A DNA stretch of 64,000 bases from Planctomycetota bacterium (lineage in GTDB: Bacteria > Planctomycetota > UBA1135 > UBA2386). This document shows, in pieces, positions 51,100 to 59,329 of this stretch (positions are counted from its first letter, which is position 1; the number at the start of each line of letters is the position of its first letter). Made by a program: the position numbers and the translations under genes. Under the pieces are notes generated by a model, which was not told the DNA's origin, did no database searches, and saw nothing but the letters and a program-made list of their open reading frames with translations. The stretch is from contig JAHBXX010000018.1 of the NCBI GenBank assembly GCA_019636245.1, forward strand, positions 21,119 to 85,118, written 5' to 3'.

Positions 51100-52596
51100 T
51101 CAGCCGCCGTCGGCCAGCGTGCCGAGGCCGCCGCCCGGCCAGGCCGCGTACTGCGTCGCGAGGCACAGGCAGAAGGCGGCGCGGGAGGCCATCGCGCCCG
51201 GATCGGGCAGCACCGACAGGCGCCGCAGTTCCCGCTGCAAGCGCGTGAACCCGAGCCGGCCCGGCTCGAAGCCCCAGGCCAGCTGGTGCACGGTGACGAA
51301 GTCGGGCGCCAGCCGCAGCGGCGTCCAGCGGCGCAGCTGCCGCTCGACCTCGGCGCGCTCGCCGGCGTCCAGCAGGTCGGCGCCGCCGTAGAGCAGCGCG
51401 GCCAGCAGTTCCGGGCCGTCGTCGCCGGCGTCGCGCCGTTCGCGCAGGCGGCCGAGCAGCAGCTGCCGCACCAGCAGGCAGCGGGCCGGGTCGACGCCGA
51501 GCCCCGGCAGCAGCTGCGCGACGCGCGCCGCGTCGGCCAGCGTCGCCACCGGCACCGCGGCCCCCAGCAGTTCGGGCCGGCGGCGGCGCCAGGTCTCCGG
51601 ATCCGGCTGCAGCACCTCGTCGACCAGCCGCCGACCGTGCGCACGCACCCGTTCGCCATGGCGCCCGGTCACCGCCGCGACTTCGACCAGCGCCGCCAGC
51701 GCGCTCGCCAGCCGGGCGCCGGCCAGCTCCGGCAGCTGGTTCGCCAGCCAGTCGCCACCATCGGCCAGGGCCGCGGCGCGATCGGACTCGTCGGCGCCCG
51801 CCGCCAGCACCGCCCGCACCGCCAGCGCCACCGCGCCCACGTCGCCCGGTCGGGCGCCGAGCGGCAACGAGCGCAGGTCGGCGGCGAGGCGCGCCGCAAG
51901 TTCCTGCACCCTGGCGTCGGCGTCTTCCAGGCCGCCCTGATGCCGCAGCGCCGCGCGCCGCACCTCGGGCAGCGTGCGCCGTTCGTGGCTCGCGCGCAGC
52001 GACGCCAGCGCGTTGTGCGGCGCCAGCCACCGCTGCAGCGGGTCGGCCGGCTCCTCCAGCGCGGCTGCCATCGCCTGCTCGAGCCGGTGCGAGTTCTCGA
52101 TGCCGAGCCGCCACCGCATCGCCTCGATCGCCTCGGCCCAGGCCACCGCCGGAGCCACCTCCGGCAGCACCGGCGCCGCAACGCCCTCGCCGGCCACGGG
52201 CGGCGGCATCGGCCGCGCCGGCGCGCGGTGCACGATCGGCCCGGGCAGCGCCCGGACCGCGCGGCGCCCCAGCGGATCGAAGTGCCAGAGCAGCGCCGAC
52301 ACGACCGCCGCCGCCGCGGCGAGCCAGCCGGCGGCCACCCACCACGGCGACGACCGCGGCGCCGGCAGGCGCCGCTCCGCCCGCCGCACCACGTCGTGCA
52401 TGCGGCCGGCGAAGCGCGCCCCGGGTTCGACGCGCAGTTGCCGGCAGGCCTCGAACAGCGCCACGGTCTCGGCCAGTTCGAGCGCCAGCGCCGGGTCCTC
52501 GGCGAGGCGCTGCCGCAGCCGATCCTGCGCCGTCGGCTCGCCCTCGCCGAGCAGCAGGTCGACCACCGTCGTCTCGTCGGACCGCGGCGCCCCCAT
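51100..52596 (-). CDS. Anti-sigma-factor-like membrane protein, 498 aa
   Basis: Residues 1-60 (TTVVDLLLGEGEPTAQDRL..., EDPALALELAETVALFEAC) resemble the N-terminus of planctomycete anti-sigma proteins. A single TM lies at about 82-103 (WWVAAGWLAAAAAVVSALLW), then a Pro-rich linker and a 370-residue helical, Leu/Arg/Ala-rich outer domain. It has no zinc-binding HxxxCxxC. The start overlaps the ECF sigma stop by one base (TGATG), the standard coupling of sigma and anti-sigma. The large outer domain is unfamiliar and would be the sensor part. Identity as anti-sigma factor is inferred from context. Confidence 0.65.
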   Translation of the reverse strand: MGAPRSDETTVVDLLLGEGEPTAQDRLRQRLAEDPALALELAETVALFEACRQLRVEPGARFAGRMHDVVRRAERRLPAPRSSPWWVAAGWLAAAAAVVSALLWHFDPLGRRAVRALPGPIVHRAPARPMPPPVAGEGVAAPVLPEVAPAVAWAEAIEAMRWRLGIENSHRLEQAMAAALEEPADPLQRWLAPHNALASLRASHERRTLPEVRRAALRHQGGLEDADARVQELAARLAADLRSLPLGARPGDVGAVALAVRAVLAAGADESDRAAALADGGDWLANQLPELAGARLASALAALVEVAAVTGRHGERVRAHGRRLVDEVLQPDPETWRRRRPELLGAAVPVATLADAARVAQLLPGLGVDPARCLLVRQLLLGRLRERRDAGDDGPELLAALLYGGADLLDAGERAEVERQLRRWTPLRLAPDFVTVHQLAWGFEPGRLGFTRLQRELRRLSVLPDPGAMASRAAFCLCLATQYAAWPGGGLGTLADGG

Positions 52597-53243
52597 CAGC
52601 CCGCCCCCCCGAGGCCGCGCCGCGGCCCGGCCTTGCCCTCGGCCGCCGCGGGCGTCGCCGCGGCCAGCACCTGCTTCAGCGCCTGCACGGTGTTGTGCAT
52701 GCGCGATTTCACGGTGCCGACCGGGATGCCGAGCAGGTCGCCGATCTCCTGGTAGGGCAGCTGCTGGTAGACGGCCAGTTCGAACACGATGCGGTGCGGC
52801 TCGGTCAGGTTCTCGATCGCCCGGCGCAGCGCCGCCTTCTCCTCGCCATCGACCGCCTGCTCCATCGGCGTCTTGCCGGCGGCGGCGTGCTCGCGCGCGG
52901 GCAGCTCGTCGCCGTCGCGGTCGAGCAGCACCTGGTCGAGGGAGTGGAAGCGCGGCCGCGGCCGCTGCTGCCGGTAGTGGTCGATCCACAGGTTCGTCGC
53001 CACGCGGTAGACGAACGTCGACAGCTTGCCCTCGGGCCGGTAGCGGCGGCTGCCGAGCAGCAGCTTGAGGAACAGATCCTGGACGAGATCCTCGGCCCGG
53101 TCGCGGTCCCAGCACAACCGGTAGAAGAACTGCAGCATGCGCTCCCGGTAGAGGTCCACCAGCCGCCGGAAGGCCTGGCGGTCCCCGTCGCGGTAGAGCG
53201 CGAGCAGATCGACGTCGGCGTCGGCGACCGGTTTGTGGTTCAC
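52596..53243 (-). CDS. ECF RNA polymerase sigma factor, 215 aa
   Basis: Sigma-2 region: FRRLVDLYRERMLQFFYRL, DRAEDLVQDLFLKLL, LSTFVYRVATNLWIDHYRQ. Sigma-4 region: AIENLTEPHRIVFELAVYQQLPYQEIGDLLGIPVGTVKSRMH. The linker between (about 100-130) is short and acidic. Starts GTG 53243. It is followed by its putative anti-sigma protein. The group cannot be fixed by eye; SigE/RpoE-like by overall order. Confidence 0.93.
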   Translation of the reverse strand: MNHKPVADADVDLLALYRDGDRQAFRRLVDLYRERMLQFFYRLCWDRDRAEDLVQDLFLKLLLGSRRYRPEGKLSTFVYRVATNLWIDHYRQQRPRPRFHSLDQVLLDRDGDELPAREHAAAGKTPMEQAVDGEEKAALRRAIENLTEPHRIVFELAVYQQLPYQEIGDLLGIPVGTVKSRMHNTVQALKQVLAAATPAAAEGKAGPRRGLGGAG

Positions 53244-53292
53244 GCGGGGACCCAGGGAGACACGCGGTGCAACGTGGCGCCGGCCCGCAGGT

Positions 53293-53787
53293 TCAGGCGC
53301 CCGCGTCCATCTTCGGCGCGGCGTCGATCCAGGAGAAGCGGCCCGCCACCGCCGGCCGCAGGCGGAGCTGGCGCCCGCCGTCCCGGGCCACCTCGATCTC
53401 CAGCCACAAGGTGCTCTCCGGAAGATGGTTGCGCACGAGATCGGCCCATTCCACGACGGTCACCGCGGCGGCATCGAGCAGGTAGTCGAGGCCGCCATCG
53501 GCGAGGAACGCGCGCAGCTTGTCGGGCAGGTAGGCGTCCGCGTGCACCAGCCGCACGCGGCCGGGGTGCTCCACCACCAGCAGGTAGGTCGGGCTGCACA
53601 CGGCGTCGGGGTCGTCGACGCCGAGCCCCAGGGCCACACCGCGCACGAGCGTCGTCTTGCCGGCGCCGAGGCCGCCGACCAGGGCCAGCACGTCGCCCGG
53701 GCGCAGGTGCTGGCCGAGCCACCGGCCGAAGCGCACCGTCGCGTCCGGATCGGCGGGCAGGGTGCGTTCAACGACCGGCGAGAGCAT
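53293..53787 (-). CDS. tsaE: tRNA t6A threonylcarbamoyl-adenosine ATPase TsaE, 164 aa
   Basis: ATPase of the tRNA t6A37 modification complex (with TsaB/TsaD). Walker A GGLGAGKTT with Lys44, the SPTYLLV switch, the HADAYLP segment and VVEWADLV. About normal family length. Its start overlaps the end of thiL by 20 nt. tsaB, tsaC and tsaD are not in the window. Confidence 0.9.
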   Translation of the reverse strand: MLSPVVERTLPADPDATVRFGRWLGQHLRPGDVLALVGGLGAGKTTLVRGVALGLGVDDPDAVCSPTYLLVVEHPGRVRLVHADAYLPDKLRAFLADGGLDYLLDAAAVTVVEWADLVRNHLPESTLWLEIEVARDGGRQLRLRPAVAGRFSWIDAAPKMDAGA

Positions 53788-54685
53788 GCTGGTAGCCCTG
53801 GGGCTGGAGTCGTTCGCGGCGGCCCTGCCGGCAGAGCCACAGCCCCGGCTCGGCGACCACGCGGCCGATCGGCCGCCGCGCCCGCGCCGACAGCGGACCA
53901 CCCGCCGGCAGCGCGCGGCCGTGCGCCTGCGTCCACAGCAGCACGTGGTCCTCGCCGTCGCCGAGCGCGGCGCGCAGCGCGCGCTCGTGGTCGCCGCGCG
54001 CCCGGCGCCGCGCCGCGGTGCGGATCGGCACGGCATCGGCGAACAGCTCGGCGCCGAGGCCGCCCGAGGCGTGCAGCAGCGTGGCCAGGTCGAGCAACAG
54101 CCCATCGCTGACGTCCATCGCCGCGTGCACGGCGCCGTGGCGCGCCAGCCAGGCCCCTTCGCGCAGCGCCGGCCGGAAGCGCAGGTGGTGGCCTGCGGCC
54201 GCGCCGCCGAGCGGTCCGGTGACGTGCAGGGTGTCGCCCGGCCTGGCGCCCGCCCGGGTCAGCGCCCGACCGGCGAGGTGGCCGATCGCGGTGACGGTGA
54301 CGACCAGCGGCCCGTCGTGCACCGCGACGTCGCCGCCGACCACCTGGCAGCGGCCCTGGCGCGCCGCCGCGCGCAGGCCCTGCAGCAACTGCCGGCGCCG
54401 CGCGGCGGCGAGCCCACGCGGCAGCACCAGCGACACCAGCAGCCAGTCGGGCACCGCCCCCATCGCCGCGAGGTCCGACAGGTTGCGGTTCACGGCCTTG
54501 CGGCCGACCAGGTGGAGCGGCGCCGCGGCGGTGAAGTGCACCCCTTCGACCACCGGGTCGCAGCACAGCACCGACGACCCGGTCGGATTGCGCACGACCG
54601 CCGCGTCATCGCCGATGCCGACCGGCAGGCGCCGATCGCCGGCGAACCAGCGGGCCAGGCCCTGCACGAAGGTGCGCTCATCCAT
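53768..54685 (-). CDS. thiL: Thiamine-monophosphate kinase ThiL, 305 aa
   Basis: Final step of thiamine diphosphate synthesis. GIGDDAAVV (23-31), DPVVEGVHF, NLSDLAAMGA, VGGDVAV, and MDVSDGLLLDLATL are the five conserved parts of the AIRS-type fold, with the Asp metal ligands intact. Overlaps the upstream S26-like gene by 8 nt and tsaE downstream, so the thi genes and tsaE are one unit. Confidence 0.94.
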   Translation of the reverse strand: MDERTFVQGLARWFAGDRRLPVGIGDDAAVVRNPTGSSVLCCDPVVEGVHFTAAAPLHLVGRKAVNRNLSDLAAMGAVPDWLLVSLVLPRGLAAARRRQLLQGLRAAARQGRCQVVGGDVAVHDGPLVVTVTAIGHLAGRALTRAGARPGDTLHVTGPLGGAAAGHHLRFRPALREGAWLARHGAVHAAMDVSDGLLLDLATLLHASGGLGAELFADAVPIRTAARRRARGDHERALRAALGDGEDHVLLWTQAHGRALPAGGPLSARARRPIGRVVAEPGLWLCRQGRRERLQPQGYQHALAGR

Positions 54686-55124
54686 CGCGGCCTCCGGCCG
54701 CGGTGCTCGGCGCGAACACGACCAGCACGGCGCCGCGAACCTGCGGCACGGGCACGGCGCCGAACGTCCGGCTGTCGGGCCACGGCGCCTCGGCGTCCGG
54801 GTTGCGCACGGTGACCAGGTCGCCGTCGACCGCCGCCACGCGGCTCAGCAGCCGCACGCCGTCGACCTCGACGAAGACGTCGCGGCCGACCCGCACGGCG
54901 CTGGCGCGCCGGTCGACGAGGCACAGCGAGCCGGGTGGGATCGACGGCACGGTGCGCATGCCGGCGGGCACCCATTCGGTGCCGAGCACCGCCCAGGCGT
55001 AGCCGCCGACGGCCACGGCCAGCAGCAGCGTCGCGCGGCGCACCCAGCGCGCGGCCGTCGCCGGCTCGAAGCGCGGCGGGCGACGGGCGGGAACGGTGCC
55101 GGACACGGCCATGGCCCGCAGCAT
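54678..55124 (-). CDS. S26-like (signal peptidase fold) membrane protein, 148 aa
   Basis: One N-terminal TM (about 28-46), then a small beta domain with the order of S26 peptidases: WVPAGMRTVPSIPPGSLCLVDR, where SIPPG is at the Ser-x-x-P position, and DVFVEVDGVRLLSRVAAVDGD at the place of the KRVxGxxGD segment. The catalytic Lys is Ser here, so it may be inactive or a different enzyme. It lies between thiE and thiL with no obvious link. Start 55124 or 55112; both are ATG and give similar proteins. Confidence 0.55.
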   Translation of the reverse strand: MLRAMAVSGTVPARRPPRFEPATAARWVRRATLLLAVAVGGYAWAVLGTEWVPAGMRTVPSIPPGSLCLVDRRASAVRVGRDVFVEVDGVRLLSRVAAVDGDLVTVRNPDAEAPWPDSRTFGAVPVPQVRGAVLVVFAPSTAAGGRDG

Positions 55125-55167
55125 CGGCGGCGCGGCGGCGTTGTCCAGCCTCCCGACGCCGCCGGGC

Positions 55168-55830
55168 TCACCCGCCGGCGGGCGTCGCCAACGCCGCCAG
55201 CAGTTCGTGCACCGCCGCACCCGGATCCGCCGCCGCCAGCACCGCGCTGCGCACGGCGATGCCGGCGGGCCGCCCCGCCGGCGGCACGTTCGCGACCGCT
55301 GCCGCCTGCGCCGCGCCGATGCCGCCGAGCCACGCCACCGGCAGGCGCGCCGCCGCCGTCAGCTGCGCGGCGCGGGCGCTGCCGAGGTGCGGCAGGCCCG
55401 GCTTGCTGGTGGTCGCCCACACCGGCGACAGCAGCGCGAAGTCGCAGCCCGCCGCGGCCGCGGCCTCGAGTTCGTCGCGGTCGTGCGCCGAGAAGCCGAG
55501 CACGCTGCGCGGCCCGACCACCTCGCGCGCCACGTCGGGCGGCAGCGAGCGATGGCCGATCTGCGCCCCGTGCGCCATGCGGGCCGCGACGACGTCGAGG
55601 CGGTCGTTGACCAGCAGCAGGCCGCGCACCGCCTCGAGCAGCGGCAGCAGGCGCTCGCAGGCGTGCATCAGCTGGCGGGCGCTCCACTGCGGCTCGCGCA
55701 GTTGCACGCAGCGCGCGCCGGCCGCGGTCGCGGCGCCGAGCACGGCCTCGAGGCGGGCGAGGTCGCCGCGCCCGTCGGTGATCACCACGAGGCGCAGCAG
55801 CGAGGGATCGAGGCGAGGGGCGGCGACCAT
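55168..55830 (-). CDS. thiE: Thiamine-phosphate synthase ThiE-like, 220 aa
   Basis: TIM barrel joining HMP-PP and thiazole phosphate. VQLREP, LLVNDRLDVVAA, GAQIGHRSLPP, SVLGFSAHD, FALLSPVWATTSKPG and WLGGIG follow the ThiE/TenI order. The usual LQxRxK has Pro in place of Lys, and the GVHLGQ segment is changed to AQIGHR, so TenI-type isomerase activity is an alternative. Being two genes from thiL supports thiamine synthesis. Nothing notable in the 82 nt upstream. Confidence 0.8.
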   Translation of the reverse strand: MVAAPRLDPSLLRLVVITDGRGDLARLEAVLGAATAAGARCVQLREPQWSARQLMHACERLLPLLEAVRGLLLVNDRLDVVAARMAHGAQIGHRSLPPDVAREVVGPRSVLGFSAHDRDELEAAAAAGCDFALLSPVWATTSKPGLPHLGSARAAQLTAAARLPVAWLGGIGAAQAAAVANVPPAGRPAGIAVRSAVLAAADPGAAVHELLAALATPAGG

Positions 55831-55912
55831 GGCGAACTTCGTCTGCTACCGCACGGCGGCCGGCGCGTCCACCCGCTGCCACGGTCGGCGTCGGCGTCGT
55901 CGATCTGCGGCC

Positions 55913-57379
55913 TCAGAGCCGCTTCTCGTAGATCACGCCCTTCTCGAAGTACTCGTTCTCGGCGCCGATCGGCTCCATGTCGTACTGCCGACCCTCGAGG
56001 ATGATGCGGCTGGCGACGATGCCCATCTCCAGGCTGTGATCCTGGTTGGTGTACTTGAACCGGCCCGGCCGGCCGACGTAGATCAGGTTCTGCAGCCGGT
56101 CGAGCCACGCCTTGACCACGTCGAGCCGCCGGCGGTACTCGCTGTCGTAGACCGGGTAGACGTGCGACCGCTTCATCAGGTGGCAGCCGCGCACCTCCTG
56201 GCGGGTGAAGAAGCCCCACGCTTCGAAGTAGGGCATCACCAGGTCGAGCACCTGCTCCTTGGTCATCGACCAGATCGCATCGGTCTCGAAGGCGAAGAAC
56301 TCGACGAAGAACGACGTCTTGCCCGGCGGGCACATGTCGGCGCTGAAGTTCTTCATCTCGCTCGTGCGACCGAACGGGATGTCCTTGCTCGGGAAGTAGA
56401 TCCAGTTGTCGCTGGTCACGCGCTCCTTGTCGAGCGTCAGGAACAGGTAGACCTGCGCGCGCCACTTCAGCTGCCGGGCCGCGGCCAGCACCTCCGGCGG
56501 CGGCGGCGGATCGAGCAGGTCGAGGAAGCGGGTGATCGGCACCGATTCGACCACGCGCTCCGGCCGCAGGGTCTGCACGCCCTCCGGCGTGCGCACGTCC
56601 ACCTCGACGATGCGCTGCCCGTCATGGCGCACGGCGACCGGCTCGCTGCCGGTCGCGATGGTGCTGCCCTCGGCGCGCAGGTGCCTGCCGATCTCCTCGT
56701 AGATCCGGCCGGTGCCGAACTGCGGGTAGTAGAACTCGTCGACCAGCGACTTCGGCCCGCCCTTGCGCTTGCCGAACTTCAGCGCGTTCATCAGCACGCT
56801 CCAGAGGTTCAGGCCGCTGATGCGCTGCCGCGCCCAATCGGGGTGGATGTCGCGCGCCGGGATGCCCCAGATCTTCTCCGTGTAGTTGATCATCGAGAAC
56901 TCGGCCAGCGTGCGGCCGAAGTTCGCCACCACGTAGTCCTCGAAGGTGCGCATCGGCTTGCGCAGCAGCCCGTAGCGCAGCCTGGCCAGGAAGTAGTCGA
57001 CGCCGATGCGCAGGCTCTTCCACGGCCCCAGGTTCTTGAACACCTGGGTCGGGTTGACGGGATAGTTGTAGAACTTGCCGTCGATGAACTGCCTGGTCAG
57101 GCGCGGCACCTTGCGCCACTCCTCGTGCAGCAGGTCCTCGATGAAGTCGTAGAGGTACTTGTTCTTCGAGAAGAAGCGGTGCGGCCCGATGTCGGTGAGG
57201 AACACCTGCTCGCCCTCGGCGATGCGCAGCGTCTTGGCGAGGCCGCCGATCTGCTCGTCGCGCTCGACGATGGTGCTGCGGATGCCCTTGCGCGACAGTT
57301 CCATCGCGCAGGCGAGTCCCGCCGGTCCGGCGCCGAGGATCAGGATCTGGGGGTTCGGGTCGAGACGAGGACTCTGCAT
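55913..57379 (-). CDS. FAD-dependent amine-oxidase/UDP-galactopyranose-mutase-like oxidoreductase, 488 aa
   Basis: Dinucleotide fold LILGAGPAGLACAMEL (13-28) and VERDEQIGGLAKTL. The remainder, with IGPHRFFSKNKYLYDF, NYPVNPTQVF, WARQRISGLNLWSVLMNALK and ENEYFEKGVIYEK, belongs to a family often found in capsule or O-antigen loci. Alternatives: protoporphyrinogen oxidase or UDP-galactopyranose mutase. The C-terminal GRPGRFKYTNQDHSLEMGI resembles the FAD-contacting end of those enzymes. Start 57379 is chosen just ahead of the dinucleotide fold; ATG 57415 is also in frame. Standing alone between thiE and the repair operon. Confidence 0.75.
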   Translation of the reverse strand: MQSPRLDPNPQILILGAGPAGLACAMELSRKGIRSTIVERDEQIGGLAKTLRIAEGEQVFLTDIGPHRFFSKNKYLYDFIEDLLHEEWRKVPRLTRQFIDGKFYNYPVNPTQVFKNLGPWKSLRIGVDYFLARLRYGLLRKPMRTFEDYVVANFGRTLAEFSMINYTEKIWGIPARDIHPDWARQRISGLNLWSVLMNALKFGKRKGGPKSLVDEFYYPQFGTGRIYEEIGRHLRAEGSTIATGSEPVAVRHDGQRIVEVDVRTPEGVQTLRPERVVESVPITRFLDLLDPPPPPEVLAAARQLKWRAQVYLFLTLDKERVTSDNWIYFPSKDIPFGRTSEMKNFSADMCPPGKTSFFVEFFAFETDAIWSMTKEQVLDLVMPYFEAWGFFTRQEVRGCHLMKRSHVYPVYDSEYRRRLDVVKAWLDRLQNLIYVGRPGRFKYTNQDHSLEMGIVASRIILEGRQYDMEPIGAENEYFEKGVIYEKRL

Positions 57380-57502
57380 ACGGGGGCTGTCGCGGACGCT
57401 TCGGCGCCCGTGCATCGTCCGCGGCGGGCGCCGGTTGGAGAAGATCCTTGCCGATCTTCTGGCGGCCTTGGCACCGGGTTCACCGCGCGCCCGCCGCGCG
57501 CG

Positions 57503-59329
57503 TCAGCCACGCCGGGTCCACTCCTCGAGGCTGTAGAGCACGTTCTGCGGGATCGGCACCCGCGCCCGGTCGGCCAGCTCCTGCAGCATCTGCGCCGCCG
57601 ACAGACCGTCGGCGAGGCCGCCGGCGACGCTCGCCGGCGTCAGCTGGAACTGGTGCACGTGGTCGCTGCGCGTGCGGCGCGCGAAGCGGTCGAGCAGGTG
57701 CACGACCTCGTGCACGTCGTCGCCGGGGAACACCAGGACCTCGAAATCGGGCTGCACGATCAGCGAGCAGCGCGTGCCGCCGACCTTGCCGGCGGGATCG
57801 GCGTCGAGCAGCTCGGCGCCGAGCTTCGACAGCCGCAGCGCCGTGATGCGGCCGCCGTGCAGCCCCACGTCGACCAAGCCGAGCGGGAACAGGCGCCGCT
57901 TGACCCAGACCAGCAGGTGCCAGCACATCTGCTGCAGGGTCTCGGTCGGGGTGTAGCTGCCGCCCTGGAAGCGCGCGGCGAAGAACGCCTCGGTCTGGCC
58001 CATGTCGAGCTGCGCCAGGTAGGCGTTGCGGGCCAGGAACGGCAGGATCGACACGTCCTGCCAGCGCAGCGGCTCGGCGCGCCGCAGCAGGCGCAGCAGC
58101 ACCCGCCGCATGCGCGTCTGGTGGTACGGCTCGCCGGGCAGCGACCGGTCCTCGACGAACCAGGCGAGCAGCATCTTCGCCTGCTCGAGCAGCGGCGCCC
58201 GCTCGAACTCGAGCCCGTCCGGCGTCGGACGCAGCGAGCGCTCGCCGCGGCGGTCGATCAGGCGGCGGTGCAGGCAGAAGCGGTAGACCAGCTCCAGCAG
58301 CGCCTCCTCGGGGACGAAGCCGCCCGGCACCGGCAGCAGCAGCCCGGCGATGCGCTTCTGCGAGGCCTTGAACAACTCGCCGTCGGCGGTGAACAGCACC
58401 TTGCTCTGCTGCAGTTCGCGCAGGAAGCGGCCGACGTTGGTCGGCAGGTCGCCGCCGCAGGCGAGTTCCTCGTCGACCAGGGGCGAGCCCTGCTCGCCGC
58501 GGCGGCGGATCGCATGCAGCGCGATCTCGTGGAACACGACCACCGCGTTCTCGGCCGGACGGATGCCGATGCGGGCGAGGTCCAGCGTGCCGGTCGTGCC
58601 GAGCATGCCCTCCTCGAGGCACTTGCCGACCAGGCCCAGATCGACCGGCGGCTGGCCGTCGCGATCGGCCAGCAGCTCGTCGAGCGGGGCGATGCCGCCG
58701 TGCCTCGACAGCGCCGCGTCGACCACGTCGGCGACCGGCCGCGGCAGCCGCTGCAGCCGCTGCGTCATCGAGCTCTCGAGCGTGTAGAGCTTGTAGATCT
58801 TGCGGGCGTGGTCGGCGGCCTTGTCCTTGTCGCCGTCCGCGCGCTCGCGGAAGAACCGCGCGTCCAGGAATCCCTGCAGGGTCAGCACGTCCTGCAGCTG
58901 TCGCTGGCGCCGCCGCCTGTTCACCTGCACGCACTCGACGAGTTCGCTCGGCACCGCCCAGCACGGGCTGTCGAACGACGCCCAGCGCCGGTCCTTGACC
59001 AGCCAGACGAAGGCCTCGCGGTGCAGCGCCGCCAGCGATGCCTCGAGGTCGAAGCGGCTCTTGAAGTTGCGGCCGAACTCGCCGAACAGCTCCTGCACCG
59101 AACGCACGGCGCCGCCGTCGGCGAAGAACAGCTCGAGCAGGTCCTGCAGCTTGCGCGGCAGGCCGGCGATGCGGCCGAACACGATCGGCTCCTGCTCCAT
59201 CGCCACCGCCGCCTTGGCCAGCCCGCGCCGGCCGGTCTCCGCGCCGTCGCCGCACCAGCGCACGATGCACTCGCGCAGCACGTCGTCGCCGGCGCCCTGC
59301 AGCAGGGTGCGCAGACTCAGCCTGGTCAT
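57503..59329 (-). CDS. XPB-associated protein (helicase-associated domain), 608 aa
   Basis: Large helical protein with no Walker motifs. It resembles the hypothetical protein encoded next to ercc3/XPB in actinobacteria (Rv0862c type): RKLQDLLELFFADGG, LHREAFVWLVKD, HARKIYKLYTLESS, VPGGFVPEEALLELVYRF, SLIVQPDFEVLVFPGD and a closing VPIPQNVLYSLEEW. Repeated winged-helix-like parts probably bind the helicase or DNA. It begins inside the XPB stop (ATGA). The archaeal XPB partner is Bax1; this is a different family with the same neighbourhood. Enzymatic role unknown. Confidence 0.8.
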   Translation of the reverse strand: MTRLSLRTLLQGAGDDVLRECIVRWCGDGAETGRRGLAKAAVAMEQEPIVFGRIAGLPRKLQDLLELFFADGGAVRSVQELFGEFGRNFKSRFDLEASLAALHREAFVWLVKDRRWASFDSPCWAVPSELVECVQVNRRRRQRQLQDVLTLQGFLDARFFRERADGDKDKAADHARKIYKLYTLESSMTQRLQRLPRPVADVVDAALSRHGGIAPLDELLADRDGQPPVDLGLVGKCLEEGMLGTTGTLDLARIGIRPAENAVVVFHEIALHAIRRRGEQGSPLVDEELACGGDLPTNVGRFLRELQQSKVLFTADGELFKASQKRIAGLLLPVPGGFVPEEALLELVYRFCLHRRLIDRRGERSLRPTPDGLEFERAPLLEQAKMLLAWFVEDRSLPGEPYHQTRMRRVLLRLLRRAEPLRWQDVSILPFLARNAYLAQLDMGQTEAFFAARFQGGSYTPTETLQQMCWHLLVWVKRRLFPLGLVDVGLHGGRITALRLSKLGAELLDADPAGKVGGTRCSLIVQPDFEVLVFPGDDVHEVVHLLDRFARRTRSDHVHQFQLTPASVAGGLADGLSAAQMLQELADRARVPIPQNVLYSLEEWTRRG

